The translations under genes were made by a program, and so were the position numbers. The notes beneath the pieces were generated by a model that was not told the DNA's origin, ran no database searches, and was given only the letters and a program-made list of their open reading frames with translations. A stretch of DNA of 64,000 nt. Origin: Nodosilinea sp. E11 (GTDB lineage: Bacteria > Cyanobacteriota > Cyanobacteriia > Phormidesmidales > Phormidesmidaceae). Below, in pieces: positions 27,270 to 37,074 of the stretch (position 1 is its first letter; the number at the start of each line of letters is the position of its first letter). Location: assembly GCF_032813545.1 (NCBI RefSeq), contig NZ_CP136520.1, positions 1,792,001 to 1,856,000 on the forward strand. The letters are read 5' to 3'.

Positions 27270-29534
27270 ATGACAACTACCCCGCGCGAGCGGGAGGCGA
27301 AAGCCAAAGTCATCGTCGACAGGGATCCAGTACCTACTTCGTTTGAGAAGTGGGGCAAGCCGGGTCACTTCGATCGGACTTTAGCTAAGGGACCCAAAAC
27401 CACCACTTGGATTTGGAACCTTCACGCCGACGCTCACGATTTTGATAGTCATACCAGTGACCTAGAAGACATTTCGCGCAAAATCTTTAGTGCGCACTTC
27501 GGTCACCTAGCCGTCATCTTTATCTGGCTCAGCGGCATGTATTTCCATGGCGCTAAGTTTTCAAACTTCGAAGCCTGGATGACCAATCCCACGGGCATCA
27601 AGCCCAGTGCTCAGGTGGTCTGGCCGATCTTCGGTCAAGAAATCCTGAATGCTGATGTGGGTGGCGGTTTCCAGGGCATTCAAATCACCTCTGGCCTATT
27701 CCAGTACTGGCGCGCCGCTGGCATCACCAATGGCTTCCAGCTCTACGTCACCGCCATTGGGGCGCTAGTGATGGCGGCCCTGATGCTGTTCGCTGGCTGG
27801 TTCCACTACCACAAGGCCGCTCCCAAGCTGGAGTGGTTCCAAAACGTGGAATCAATGATGAACCACCACCTGGCTGGCTTGCTCGGTCTAGGCTGCCTTA
27901 GCTGGGCTGGTCACCAGATTCACGTGGCGCTGCCAGTTAATAAAATGCTGGATGCCGGTGTGGCTCCGCAGGATATTCCCCTGCCCCACCAGTTCATCCT
28001 GAATAAGAGTCTGATGGTTGACCTCTACCCCAGCTTTGCTGAGGGTCTGAAGCCCTTCTTCACCCTTAACTGGGGTGTGTACGCTGACTTCCTCACCTTC
28101 AAAGGTGGGCTCAACCCCGTGACCGGCGGCCTCTGGCTGTCCGACACCGCTCACCACCACCTGGCACTAGCCGTTCTCTTCATCGTTGCGGGCCACATGT
28201 ACCGCACCAACTGGGGCATCGGCCACAGCATGAAGGAAATTCTAGAAGGCCACAAGGGTGACCCCCTCCTGTTTGGTGGCAAGGGCCACGATGGCCTGTA
28301 CGAGAACCTGACCACCTCCTGGCATGCCCAGCTGGCGGTTAACCTGGCCATCCTGGGTTCCCTCACCATCATCGTGGCGCAACACATGTACGCCATGCCT
28401 CCCTATCCGTACCTCGCGACGGATTACCCCACTCAGCTGTCGCTGTTTACCCACCACATGTGGATTGGCGGCTTCTTGATTGTGGGTGCCGGTGCCCACG
28501 CTGCCATCTTCATGGTGCGTGACTACGATCCGGCCGTGAATATGGACAACGCGCTCGATCGCATGCTGCGCTCTCGCGATGCCATTATTTCTCACCTCAA
28601 CTGGGTGTGTATTTTCCTCGGCTTCCACAGCTTTGGTCTATACATCCACAACGACACCATGCGTGCCCTGGGTCGTCCCCAAGACATGTTCTCTGACACG
28701 GCCATTAAGCTGCAGCCGGTCTTTGCCCAGTGGGTGCAAGGCTTGCACAGCGCCGCAGCCGGAGCTACTGCTCCTAATGCTATGGCCAGCGTCAGCCCCG
28801 TGTTCGGTGGCGATGTGGTCGCCGTGGCCGGCAAGGTAGCGATGATGCCCATGGCCCTCGGCACTGCCGACTTCATGGTGCACCACATCCACGCCTTCAC
28901 CATCCACGTGACCGCGCTGATTCTGCTTAAAGGCGTGCTGTACGCCCGCAGCTCTCGACTCGTACCCGACAAAGGCGAACTGGGCTTCCGGTTCCCCTGC
29001 GACGGTCCCGGTCGGGGCGGCACCTGTCAGGTTTCCGCTTGGGACCACGTGTTCCTGGGCCTGTTCTGGATGTACAACTCCCTATCCATTGTGATCTTCC
29101 ACTTCAGCTGGAAGATGCAGTCCGACATTTGGGGCACGGTGAGTCCCGATGGCACGGTAAGTCACATCACCGGCGGCAACTTTGCCCAAAGTGCAATCAC
29201 CATCAACGGCTGGCTGCGCGACTTCCTGTGGGCGCAAGCCTCTCAGGTGATTGGTTCCTACGGTTCGGCGCTGTCGGCCTACGGTCTGCTGTTCTTGGGT
29301 GCCCACTTTGTTTGGGCCTTTAGCCTGATGTTCCTGTTCAGTGGTCGCGGCTACTGGCAAGAATTGATTGAGTCCATCGTCTGGGCTCACAGCAAGCTGA
29401 AGGTGGCTCCCGCTATTCAGCCTCGTGCTCTGAGCATTACTCAGGGGCGGGCTGTGGGTGTGGCTCACTACCTCCTAGGGGGTATTGCTACTACCTGGGC
29501 CTTCTTCCTGGCTCGAATCATCGCGGTGGGCTAG
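27270..29534 (+). CDS. psaA: photosystem I P700 apoprotein A1
   Basis: Core subunit of photosystem I in the thylakoid membrane; with PsaB it binds P700, most antenna chlorophylls, A0, phylloquinone and the FX cluster. 754 residues, full length. FX ligands lie in [18 protein letters not shown]; the [11 protein letters not shown] and [20 protein letters not shown] segments fit the last helices. The start is the ATG at 27270, with AGAGGAGAG seven bases upstream; an in-frame TTG at 27228 is rejected. Confidence 0.99.
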   Translation: MTTTPREREAKAKVIVDRDPVPTSFEKWGKPGHFDRTLAKGPKTTTWIWNLHADAHDFDSHTSDLEDISRKIFSAHFGHLAVIFIWLSGMYFHGAKFSNFEAWMTNPTGIKPSAQVVWPIFGQEILNADVGGGFQGIQITSGLFQYWRAAGITNGFQLYVTAIGALVMAALMLFAGWFHYHKAAPKLEWFQNVESMMNHHLAGLLGLGCLSWAGHQIHVALPVNKMLDAGVAPQDIPLPHQFILNKSLMVDLYPSFAEGLKPFFTLNWGVYADFLTFKGGLNPVTGGLWLSDTAHHHLALAVLFIVAGHMYRTNWGIGHSMKEILEGHKGDPLLFGGKGHDGLYENLTTSWHAQLAVNLAILGSLTIIVAQHMYAMPPYPYLATDYPTQLSLFTHHMWIGGFLIVGAGAHAAIFMVRDYDPAVNMDNALDRMLRSRDAIISHLNWVCIFLGFHSFGLYIHNDTMRALGRPQDMFSDTAIKLQPVFAQWVQGLHSAAAGATAPNAMASVSPVFGGDVVAVAGKVAMMPMALGTADFMVHHIHAFTIHVTALILLKGVLYARSSRLVPDKGELGFRFPCDGPGRGGTCQVSAWDHVFLGLFWMYNSLSIVIFHFSWKMQSDIWGTVSPDGTVSHITGGNFAQSAITINGWLRDFLWAQASQVIGSYGSALSAYGLLFLGAHFVWAFSLMFLFSGRGYWQELIESIVWAHSKLKVAPAIQPRALSITQGRAVGVAHYLLGGIATTWAFFLARIIAVG

Positions 29535-29568
29535 GTTTCTCGTCATGGAATCTCCTGGGGGCGCTATA

Positions 29569-29593
29569 GGGCGCAAGCTTTGCGCCCCTACGC
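29569..29593. repeat. hairpin repeat between psaA and psaB
   Basis: GGGCGCAA (29569-29576) pairs with TTGCGCCC (29580-29587) around a 3-base loop, followed by CTACGC. The same design recurs at 49169-49192 and, degenerate, near 56941-56961. Here it sits in the 112-base psaA-psaB spacer and could affect mRNA stability or the psaA:psaB ratio. Confidence 0.65.
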
Positions 29594-29646
29594 CCCTAAA
29601 TACCGCACTCATGACTCAAATGTCGTACTAGATTCCGTTTTGATTC

Positions 29647-31848
29647 ATGGCAACTAAATTCCCTAAATTTAGCCAGGACTTGGCCCAAGATCCGACCACA
29701 CGGCGGATCTGGTACGGGATTGCCACCGCCCACGACTTTGAAAGCCACGACGGCATGACGGAGGAGAATCTTTACCAAAAGATTTTCGCCTCCCACTTTG
29801 GCCACCTGGCAATCATCTTTCTGTGGACTTCGGGCAACCTGTTCCACGTCGCCTGGCAAGGCAACTTCGAACAGTGGATCAAAGATCCGCTCAACATCAA
29901 ACCGATCGCCCACGCGATCTGGGATCCTCACTTTGGCCAGCCTGCGGTAGATGCTTTCTCCCAGGCCGGGTCTTCGACTCCGGTGAACATTGCCTTCTCA
30001 GGCGTGTACCACTGGTGGTACACCATCGGCATGCGCACCAACAGTGACCTGTACAGTGGCGCTGTCTTTCTGCTGATTCTGTCGGCGGTCTTCCTGTTCG
30101 CAGGCTGGCTGCACCTTCAGCCCAAGTTTCGCCCTAGCTTGTCCTGGTTCAAAAACGCCGAGTCTCGCCTCAACCACCACCTGGCTGGTCTGTTTGGCGT
30201 CAGCTCTCTGGCTTGGACCGGTCACCTAGTGCACGTGGCTATCCCCGAATCTCGCGGTGTCCACGTGGGTTGGGACAACTTCCTCTCGATGAAGCCCCAC
30301 CCCGAAGGCTTAATGCCCTTCTTTACCGGTAACTGGGGAGTCTATGCCCAGAACCCCGATACCTCTAGCCATATCTTTGGTACGGCAACCGGGTCTGGTT
30401 CTGCGATTCTGACCTTCCTGGGTGGCTTCCATCCTCAGACAGAGTCTCTCTGGCTGACGGATATGGCCCACCACCACCTGGCGATCGCGGTGATCTTCAT
30501 CATCGCTGGCCACATGTACCGCACCAACTTCGGTATTGGCCACAGCATCAAAGAAATCTTGAATGCTCACAAGCCACCCGGTGGCGGTCTGGGTGAAGGT
30601 CACAAGGGTCTCTACGACACCTTGAACAACTCCCTCCACTTCCAGCTGGCTCTGGCCTTGGCTTCGCTGGGTGTGATTACCTCCCTAGTGGCGCAGCACA
30701 TGTACGCGCTGCCCCCCTACGCCTTCATGGCTAAGGACTACACCACCCAGGCGGCTCTGTATACCCACCACCAGTACATCGCTGGATTCATTATGGTGGG
30801 GGCCTTTGCCCACGGCGCGATCTTCCTGATCCGCGACTACGACCCCGTTGCTAATAAGAACAACGTCCTCGATCGCGTTCTACAGCACAAAGAGGCGATC
30901 ATCTCGCACCTGAGCTGGGTGTCGCTGTTCCTGGGTTTCCACACCCTGGGTCTGTACGTGCACAACGACGTGGTGGTTGCCTTTGGCACCCCCGAGAAGC
31001 AGATTCTGGTTGAGCCTGTGTTTGCCCAGTGGGTGCAAGCCTGCTCCGGTAAGCTGCTCTACGGCTTCGACACTCTGCTGTCGAACCCCGACAGCGTGAC
31101 TCAGACCGCCAATGCCGTTTACCTGCCCGGCTGGTTTGATGCCATCAACAGCAACGCCAACTCGCTGTTTCTAACCATTGGCCCTGGCGACTTCCTGGTT
31201 CACCATGCGATCGCCCTGGGTCTGCACACCACCACCTTGATCTTGGTCAAGGGTGCTCTGGATGCGCGCGGTTCGAAGCTGATGCCCGACAAAAAAGACT
31301 TCGGCTACAGCTTCCCCTGCGACGGCCCCGGCCGTGGCGGCACCTGCGACATCTCTGCTTGGGATTCGTTCTACCTGGCCATGTTCTGGATGCTCAACAC
31401 CATTGGTTGGGTGACCTTCTACTGGCACTGGAAGCACCTGAGCATCTGGTCTGGTAACGTCGCTCAGTTCAATGAGTCGTCGAACTACCTGATGGGCTGG
31501 CTGCGCGATTACCTGTGGCTCAACAGCTCTCAGCTGATCAACGGCTACAACCCCTACGGCATGAACAACCTTGCTGTCTGGGCCTGGATGTTCCTCTTTG
31601 GACACCTGGTTTGGGCCACCGGCTTCATGTTCTTGATCTCTTGGCGCGGTTACTGGCAAGAGCTGATCGAAACTCTTGTCTGGGCGCACGAGCGCACTCC
31701 CCTAGCGAACCTGGTTCGTTGGAAGGACAAGCCCGTTGCCATGTCGATCATTCAGGGTCGAGTTGTGGGCCTAGCTCACTTCACGGTGGGTTACATCCTC
31801 ACCTACGCGGCCTTCCTGATAGCTTCAACGTCAAGCCGATTTGGCTAA
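29647..31848 (+). CDS. psaB: photosystem I P700 apoprotein A2
   Basis: Partner of PsaA in the photosystem I heterodimer. 733 residues, starting [20 protein letters not shown] as in other cyanobacteria. The FX ligands are in [19 protein letters not shown]; the C-terminal [18 protein letters not shown] is also typical. It follows psaA by 112 bases and ends before a strong terminator, consistent with a psaAB transcript. Confidence 0.99.
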   Translation: MATKFPKFSQDLAQDPTTRRIWYGIATAHDFESHDGMTEENLYQKIFASHFGHLAIIFLWTSGNLFHVAWQGNFEQWIKDPLNIKPIAHAIWDPHFGQPAVDAFSQAGSSTPVNIAFSGVYHWWYTIGMRTNSDLYSGAVFLLILSAVFLFAGWLHLQPKFRPSLSWFKNAESRLNHHLAGLFGVSSLAWTGHLVHVAIPESRGVHVGWDNFLSMKPHPEGLMPFFTGNWGVYAQNPDTSSHIFGTATGSGSAILTFLGGFHPQTESLWLTDMAHHHLAIAVIFIIAGHMYRTNFGIGHSIKEILNAHKPPGGGLGEGHKGLYDTLNNSLHFQLALALASLGVITSLVAQHMYALPPYAFMAKDYTTQAALYTHHQYIAGFIMVGAFAHGAIFLIRDYDPVANKNNVLDRVLQHKEAIISHLSWVSLFLGFHTLGLYVHNDVVVAFGTPEKQILVEPVFAQWVQACSGKLLYGFDTLLSNPDSVTQTANAVYLPGWFDAINSNANSLFLTIGPGDFLVHHAIALGLHTTTLILVKGALDARGSKLMPDKKDFGYSFPCDGPGRGGTCDISAWDSFYLAMFWMLNTIGWVTFYWHWKHLSIWSGNVAQFNESSNYLMGWLRDYLWLNSSQLINGYNPYGMNNLAVWAWMFLFGHLVWATGFMFLISWRGYWQELIETLVWAHERTPLANLVRWKDKPVAMSIIQGRVVGLAHFTVGYILTYAAFLIASTSSRFG

Positions 31849-31873
31849 GTTGGTCTAGTTAGGTAAACCCTTC

Positions 31874-31906
31874 AAAACTCCTCGGCGCTCTGCTCCGGGG
31901 AGTTTT
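31874..31906 (+). terminator. terminator of psaAB
   Basis: AAAACTCCTCGG (31874-31885) pairs with CCGGGGAGTTTT (31895-31906), 12 base pairs including one G-U, loop of nine bases, ending in TTTT. Confidence 0.85.
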
Positions 31907-31960
31907 GTATTTAGAGGCAGTAGCACTATCATCGTGGAGTCTGTCAGGGTGCAAGGCTGT

Positions 31961-32203
31961 ATGCCAACGGTATTGAGAAAAGATGGCTTTGACTTTCGGA
32001 TGTACTTTGATGATCACATTCCTGCCCATGTCCATGCATTTAAGGGCGATGGAGAGGTCAAAATCAGTCTGGGAGATCCGCTAACCCAGCCTATAGTGAT
32101 AGTCGCTTACAATATGAGCAGTAAAGAGGCTAAGCAGGCACTAGCGATCGTGCTTGAACATCAGACCGAGCTTTTGAAGCGTTGGGTAGAGATGCATGGC
32201 TGA
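31961..32203 (+). CDS. DUF4160 protein
   Basis: 80 residues: MPTVLRKDGFDFRMYFDDH, then IPAHVHAFKGDGEVKISLGD, both characteristic of DUF4160. The histidines of PAHVH are conserved in the family. DUF4160 genes are often adjacent to a DUF2442 gene and the pair is suspected to be toxin-antitoxin-like, but no activity is known to me. Its end overlaps the DUF2442 start by eight bases, so the two are co-translated. ATG at 31961 is preferred over an upstream GTG at 31934. Confidence 0.85.
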   Translation: MPTVLRKDGFDFRMYFDDHIPAHVHAFKGDGEVKISLGDPLTQPIVIVAYNMSSKEAKQALAIVLEHQTELLKRWVEMHG

Positions 32204-32558
32204 TTTAATTGAGGACGCTCAATTCCTAGAACAGTACCAGCGGGCCGTAGCAGCAGCTAACCAAGCTAGGGCTACAGAACCTAGAGCGGTAGCAGTCTAT
32301 TACGATGCTATAAATCACCTGATCGTGATTCGCCTCAACAGTGGAGCGGTGTTTAGCTTTGTGCCTGATATTGCCCAAGGATTGGGCGGGGCATCAAAAG
32401 AAGACTTAGCGGCAGTAGAAATTACCCCTTCTGGAACAGGACTGCACTGGGAAACCCTTGGTGCCGATTTTTCAGTATTGGGACTCCTCAGTGGGTGCTT
32501 TGGTACCAAAACATGGATGGCGACGTTGCAAAATCGCTTGCAGAGCCAGCTAGCTTGA
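32196..32558 (+). CDS. DUF2442 protein
   Basis: 120 residues. VYYDAINHLIVIRLNSGAVFSFVPD and ADFSVLGLLSG-type C-terminal segment are typical of DUF2442 (the family signature is D..LS.-GL..G). It overlaps the DUF4160 gene by eight bases. A decayed second copy of the C-terminal part is found at 33013-33084, suggesting repeated turnover of such pairs here. Confidence 0.85.
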   Translation: MADLIEDAQFLEQYQRAVAAANQARATEPRAVAVYYDAINHLIVIRLNSGAVFSFVPDIAQGLGGASKEDLAAVEITPSGTGLHWETLGADFSVLGLLSGCFGTKTWMATLQNRLQSQLA

Positions 32559-32613
32559 TTGCTAATACCAAAGGATGAGTGGGACTTAATTAAATTAAGA
32601 GCTAGAACCCTCT

Positions 32614-32860
32614 ATGAATGCTGAAAAGATTCGCCTAATTCAACGTATTGACCACTTGCCAGACTCACTGATCAGGCCGGTATCGATTTTGTGGAGTTTC
32701 TGTTATGGAGGCAAAAAGCTAGTTCTGAAGATGTAGCCTTGACCAAAGATAGACCTAATGCAGAAGATCTAGCTTGGCTCAACTCTGACCTCTCAAACTT
32801 GGGTGTCTATGAACCCTACGAATGAGCTGAGGAAGAACTGAAAGAAGGCAAACGTTCCTG
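32614..32860 (+). pseudogene. frameshifted DUF2281-like small gene (antitoxin type)
   Basis: MNAEKIRLIQRIDHLPDSLI (from ATG 32614) continues in another frame as FVEFLLWRQK and AWLNSDLSNLGVYEPYE, then meets a stop at 32823-32825, after which AEEELKEGK continues. The order of parts (leader helix, FVEFLL, acidic tail) is that of DUF2281-type antitoxins. At least one frameshift and one stop show decay. Confidence 0.6.
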
Positions 32861-32888
32861 GAAAAGGGTTTGTGATTGGAGACTGACT

Positions 32889-32939
32889 GAATCTGTACTG
32901 CAATATGGTGATCATATTCCCGTACTGCGGTACAGATTC
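32889..32939. repeat. nested inverted repeat
   Basis: GAATCTGTAC (32889-32898) is inverted at GTACAGATTC (32930-32939), and inside it AATATG and CATATT also pair. It lies in the decayed island between two pseudogenes. Confidence 0.65.
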
Positions 32940-33012
32940 CCTAAGGTTGAGAGTTTTAGCAGTAGTTGAGATAAAGATGACTTTCCTAGGAGCAGGCTTC
33001 CATTAGGAAATT

Positions 33013-33084
33013 CTAGATAATGACTTTTCCGTATTAGGTCTACCGAGTGGATGGTTGAGACTAAAGACTGGACAAATAGGTTAA
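33013..33084 (+). pseudogene. remnant of a DUF2442 C-terminus
   Basis: The frame reads LDNDFSVLGLPSGWLRLKTG then stops at 33082-33084. DFSVLGL-SG is shared with the intact DUF2442 protein at 32196-32558. The rest of the copy is not recognisable. Confidence 0.55.
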
Positions 33085-33325
33085 AAAAGTGACTTATGGT
33101 CGGCAAGCCTCATGAAAGGTAATTAATAAAGCGAAGTAACTAAGAAGAACAAGTAATATAGAGCAATTTTTTGCTGCTGGCCGATTAGAATTTTTGTATT
33201 GTATCTCAACGTGACACTTACTAAAGTGAGCGAAAGAGAAGTACAGAAAGGCGAAAGAGAACTAACAACTGCAATTTTCGAACATTAGGAATTCAAGAAA
33301 ATGCTCTCTGCCTCGCCAAGCAACA

Positions 33326-34183
33326 ATGCTTACTCCACTTGTCAAACTTAAATTTTCTCTAAATTTCAGCATTCGAAGAATGAGAATACCCGACATTGAA
33401 ACAGCTCTTACAGAGCTTGAAGTAATATCACCTATGCAAGCAATGTTCTATAAAGAAGCTATAGAGCAAATCCCAAGCCTTGAATATGAACAGTATATTG
33501 GCGAATACAGAGTTGACTTCCTTGTCAAGGAGAAGAAGTTTGTTATCGAGATCGATGGTCATGATTACCATAAAACTAAGGAGCAAAGAACAAGAGATTG
33601 CTTGCGACAAAGAAAGCTAAATTTGTATGGGTATTATGTAATTCGTTTTACAGGCACAGAAGTTTATAGAAATGTTGGATCTTGTGTAAGAGAAACTCTT
33701 GATTTATTGAAGCAACAACCCCAGTTTGCCAATGGAATTGCTGAAATTCATCCAGACCATTACTATTGTTTCAGGATTCAAGAGTCTGTTATGAATCTTC
33801 TTGATAGAAATAATTGTGATTTTTATCAGGATGAATGCTGTTTTAGATTCGAGCTTGGAGAATATTTTGATCCTTTGTTAATAATTAAAAGTGGGAAAAT
33901 TGCGTCAGTTTCGCATTTTTTCACGCAGAATTGTGATGTTATTAATGATCCGCAGGTAAGTTTTTATCTCGAAGGTGATGATCCTGGCTATGGTAATTGG
34001 ATACCAGTCTCAATACAGCAATTGTTTGGTTCTCGGAGAGAATGTTCTAGTTACGATTCAGATGCAGATATCTTGACGACTTATGATCTTTCTGAGCAAA
34101 AAGATATTGCACGTTTTTGTGAGATATGGGGAGCATCTATTCGAGCACAAGGTTGGATAACTGATGGTCAATTAGTTAGTTGA
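33326..34183 (+). CDS. Vsr/DUF559-type endonuclease domain protein with unknown C-terminus
   Basis: 285 residues. Residues about 55-130 form a PD-(D/E)xK-like DUF559 fold: D64 (YRVDFLV), E75 and D77 (FVIEIDGHDYH), D91 (RTRDCLRQRK), then GYYVIRFTGTEVYRN. These are the expected catalytic positions, so a DNA-nicking or -cleaving activity is plausible. Residues about 135-285 match no family I know; they include CFRIQES, ECCFRFELGEYFDPLL and a C-terminal ARFCEIWGASIRAQGWI. The gene is clearly more AT-rich than its neighbours and lacks HIP1 sites, a sign of transfer. An 11-base direct repeat GCGAAAGAGAA stands at 33230 and 33251, before the start. ATG 33326 or 33380 are possible starts. Confidence 0.75.
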   Translation: MLTPLVKLKFSLNFSIRRMRIPDIETALTELEVISPMQAMFYKEAIEQIPSLEYEQYIGEYRVDFLVKEKKFVIEIDGHDYHKTKEQRTRDCLRQRKLNLYGYYVIRFTGTEVYRNVGSCVRETLDLLKQQPQFANGIAEIHPDHYYCFRIQESVMNLLDRNNCDFYQDECCFRFELGEYFDPLLIIKSGKIASVSHFFTQNCDVINDPQVSFYLEGDDPGYGNWIPVSIQQLFGSRRECSSYDSDADILTTYDLSEQKDIARFCEIWGASIRAQGWITDGQLVS

Positions 34184-34202
34184 AAGAACAACTTTTGGCT
34201 CC

Positions 34203-34225
34203 CTGACAGATTTGCTATCTGTCAG
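34203..34225 (+). terminator. terminator of the DUF559 gene
   Basis: CTGACAGAT (34203-34211) pairs perfectly with ATCTGTCAG (34217-34225) around five bases, 20 bases after the stop codon. The following CCCTTTCC is only a weak T-tract. Confidence 0.7.
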
Positions 34226-34325
34226 CCCTTTCCTTAAGTAAATGCTTGACTTTGTCGGATTTCTCCTGTAATAGCAAAAATCCACTCTCCTACCCGCGTC
34301 TTTCCCCATTACCGCACCCACCCCA

Positions 34326-34412
34326 GTAGACCAGGCTTGGCTTAACTCCGACTTTTCCATCCTCGGTGCCCGCTAACCCTACGAAGGGGCCGAAGGCGAA
34401 CTAGAGCAGGGC
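34326..34412 (+). pseudogene. remnant of the same antitoxin-like gene family as 32614-32860
   Basis: The frame reads VDQAWLNSDFSILGAR, stop, PYEGAEGELEQG. It aligns with AWLNSDLSNLGVYEPYE / AEEELKEG of the pseudogene 1.5 kb upstream. No start codon or upstream part remains. The rest of 34226-34664 contains nothing recognisable. Confidence 0.55.
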
Positions 34413-34664
34413 AGCCCTACTCAAACTCAAACCTGTTATTGTGTGTTGCTGGGCTTGTTTTCAACAAAAATACACTTTGAAAAGTTTCCAAAACGGCCTT
34501 GCTTAGCAGGTGCTAAGTCACCCAAAGACTGTATATTTACGGGTCTAACCCCAACGACAGCAAAGTTACCTAAGCTGCTCTTGGGCTACCACTACGCCCC
34601 TACCCTGAATGAACTCTACAGAGGTAAACAGTAGAGGTAGAACATTGCATAGAGGAAGTGGATC

Positions 34665-34814
34665 CTAGTTCGATCGCTGACGCTTTTGCAGGGCTTCTAG
34701 CATTTGCTGCTTAACAGCCTCGGCCCAGACACTGAAATCTTCCCGATTCTCTAGGGCGTCGCTGGCCGATCGCGATACTGGGTAGGCAGTTTGTGCTGAT
34801 TTTAGAGTGGCCAT
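34665..34814 (-). CDS. small hypothetical protein, 49 residues
   Basis: MATLKSAQTAYPVSRSASDA, then LENREDFSVWAEAVKQQMLEALQKRQ: an amphipathic, charged helix. Similar short proteins with an ENREDFSVWA-like core occur in cyanobacteria as far as I recall, with unknown function. The ATG at 34814 is chosen; the extension to 34904 is not protein-like. Its relation to the island is unclear. Confidence 0.45.
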   Translation of the reverse strand: MATLKSAQTAYPVSRSASDALENREDFSVWAEAVKQQMLEALQKRQRSN

Positions 34815-34941
34815 GGCTATAGGTGAGGTTGTTATGCCTCTGATATAACAAACTCTCAAGCGGCTTGACCACAGCAGTATGCGCCCTATGCATTGACTAG
34901 CCAAAGACTTGCATAGTTTGGGGTAATTTCCTCCATTAGAT

Positions 34942-35793
34942 TTAGTTATCGGCCTGTCCTTGGATTCTTTCTGCCTCTTCTAAGGCCATAGCTCGGTTAG
35001 TAGCATAGGCTTGCACCCGGTCTTGGGCGATCGCATAGCGCTCGTCTTCCGGGGGCACTTCGGCCATCAGATCTGAGGCACGCTGCCAGCGCACAGCCAG
35101 GTCAAGCCATTGGGACGCAGTGGTAGCGTCTCTGCCATCTTCTACCGACTGTTGGGCAATGCGTACAGCCAGCACAAAGGGATCTTGACCCGCTGGAGGC
35201 GACGGAGCGGGGTCGGTTGTGGTGTCGGGGGTGTCCTGCGATCGCAGCCCCAGATCGATGCCTAGCCAGTCTTTGGTGGCCCAGCCCACCAGGAGCAGCA
35301 GCAGCGCCAGGCTAGCGCCGCCAATTAAGCCGCGCCAAAAGGCACTGCTGCTAGAAGTAGGCTTTTTTTTATAAACGTCGTCTAGAAAGGGGTTGCGCTG
35401 GCGGGGCGCTTTCAAGTCGCGCCAGAGTCGGGCGACAATATTGGGGCGTTTGAGCGTAATAGGTTCTGACCACAACAGGCTGTGTTCGGGGTCTCGCTTA
35501 ATTTCATCGAGCCACAGCAACTGCTGCTCTTGCACAATGCGGCTATTGATATTGACCCGGCTAATGCCTCGGGGGCTAATGGACTCAAGCACTTGGCGCA
35601 CCTGGTCTACCACCGTCTCCTTGGGGAGCGCCTCGGCGGTAGGGGCTTCGACCAGCAGTTGGAGAATGCCGCTGTCTTGGATGGCACGGGTACGAATGCT
35701 GTCTTCCGCGAAATGTTCGTTCAAAATTTGAATGATCGCGGCGACGCTACCCTGACGGGCTTGGTAATCGATGTCGTCTATGGTTGGAGGCAT
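34942..35793 (-). CDS. conserved cyanobacterial membrane protein, unknown
   Basis: 283 residues: a cytosolic N-terminal half (about 1-150), one membrane helix (about 152-176, LIGGASLALLLLLVGW), a Pro/Thr-rich linker and a C-terminal helical region (about 205-280) with alternating Ala and charged residues. The N-terminal half (IDDIDYQARQGSVAAIIQIL) resembles what is found in unannotated cyanobacterial proteins. I cannot assign a function. Confidence 0.75.
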   Translation of the reverse strand: MPPTIDDIDYQARQGSVAAIIQILNEHFAEDSIRTRAIQDSGILQLLVEAPTAEALPKETVVDQVRQVLESISPRGISRVNINSRIVQEQQLLWLDEIKRDPEHSLLWSEPITLKRPNIVARLWRDLKAPRQRNPFLDDVYKKKPTSSSSAFWRGLIGGASLALLLLLVGWATKDWLGIDLGLRSQDTPDTTTDPAPSPPAGQDPFVLAVRIAQQSVEDGRDATTASQWLDLAVRWQRASDLMAEVPPEDERYAIAQDRVQAYATNRAMALEEAERIQGQADN

Positions 35794-36012
35794 GACTCAA
35801 GGCTGCCGCACGCCACGGAAAACCGCAACATAGCGCAGAGATAAACGGCTGATCCCGAAATTATATCAACCGCTGCCAAACCCGGAACGCCTGTGTAAGT
35901 GCCGGGACTGATTCTTGATCCCCAATCCATGAGTTGTCCTATTTGTGTGGCAGAGTGCTAGACCACCCCAGTGGCTTAGGGCATGGGCATGGGGCGATCT
36001 GCTGAGCTGAAT

Positions 36013-37074
36013 TTACAGCAGGTGCTGAAAGCGGTCTTCGGCCCCGATCTGTTTAACCGCCGCTTTGATGTCTTGGGTACGGTCTTTGCGCACAACCAGG
36101 GTGGCATTGCCGTCGCGCACAATCACCACATCCTCCAAGCCGATGGTGACAACCACTTCGTTGGGGTCGGCGGAGTAGACAATGCTGCCTTCGGTATCGA
36201 GGGCAACGTGGGTAGCCAGATCAACGTTTTTGTCACCGGGCTGCTTTAGCAAACGCTCGACGGCGTTCCAGTCGCCGAGGTCATCCCAGCCAAAGGTGAC
36301 GGGCATGACGTAGGCGCGATCGGTGTGCTCCATGACGGCATAGTCGATGCTGAGTTTTTCCAGCCCAGGGTAGGCGTCTACGCCTTGGGCAATCAGCGCC
36401 TGCATTAACTGGGGGGCGTGGGTCTTGAGTTCGTGGATCATCACTCCAGCGGGGAAGATGAACATGCCGCTATTCCAGCTGAAGCGGCCGCTGTCGATGA
36501 AGGTTTGGGCGGTGGGGGCATCGGGTTTTTCGGTGAACCGGCTGACGGTGTAGGCGCTGAGGTGGCCGTAGGTGCCGGTCTGCTCGCCCTGCTCAATATA
36601 GCCGTAGCCAGTAGAGGGATAGGTGGGAGCAATGCCCAGCGTCGCGAGCGCCCCTTCTGCTACCGCCAGCTCTGCGGCGGCCTGTAGGGTGTGGCAAAAG
36701 GCGGCTTCGTCGGCAATCCAATGGTCGGCAGGAAAGAACCCCACCAGGGCATCGTCACCATAGCGTTGGGCCACCTCAAGCGTGCCCCAGGCCACGGCTG
36801 GGGCGGTATCGCGACCCACAGGCTCGATCAGCAGGTTGGCTTCGGGCAGCTCAGGTAGCTGTTCGCGCACCCGATCGGCCAAATGGGCCGCAGTGATCAC
36901 CCAGATATTGTCCCAGCCTTCGGCGAGGCCGAGCAGACGGTCGGCGGTTGCTTGCAGCAGGCTGCGATCGCCGCCATCGAGACATAAGAACTGTTTGGGC
37001 CGGGCTAGGCGACTCACCGGCCAAAACCGTTCGCCCTTGCCTCCGGCCAAAATAATGGGGATTAGTGCAGCCAT
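36013..37074 (-). CDS. manC: mannose-1-phosphate guanylyltransferase
   Basis: Makes GDP-mannose for exopolysaccharide and glycans. 353 residues in one nucleotidyltransferase domain with LAGGKGERFWPVSRLARPKQ at the N-terminus, VGFFPADHWI and FTEKPDAPTA, and the substrate loop WNSGMFIF. There is no C-terminal phosphomannose isomerase domain, so it is the short monofunctional type. It is divergent from the LCP gene, which suits a cell-surface polysaccharide neighbourhood. Confidence 0.93.
   Translation of the reverse strand: MAALIPIILAGGKGERFWPVSRLARPKQFLCLDGGDRSLLQATADRLLGLAEGWDNIWVITAAHLADRVREQLPELPEANLLIEPVGRDTAPAVAWGTLEVAQRYGDDALVGFFPADHWIADEAAFCHTLQAAAELAVAEGALATLGIAPTYPSTGYGYIEQGEQTGTYGHLSAYTVSRFTEKPDAPTAQTFIDSGRFSWNSGMFIFPAGVMIHELKTHAPQLMQALIAQGVDAYPGLEKLSIDYAVMEHTDRAYVMPVTFGWDDLGDWNAVERLLKQPGDKNVDLATHVALDTEGSIVYSADPNEVVVTIGLEDVVIVRDGNATLVVRKDRTQDIKAAVKQIGAEDRFQHLL

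Noticed and set aside
34443..34634. 63-codon plus-strand frame in the accessory island
   Set aside because: No ribosome binding site and no similarity; the region carries other decayed pieces.
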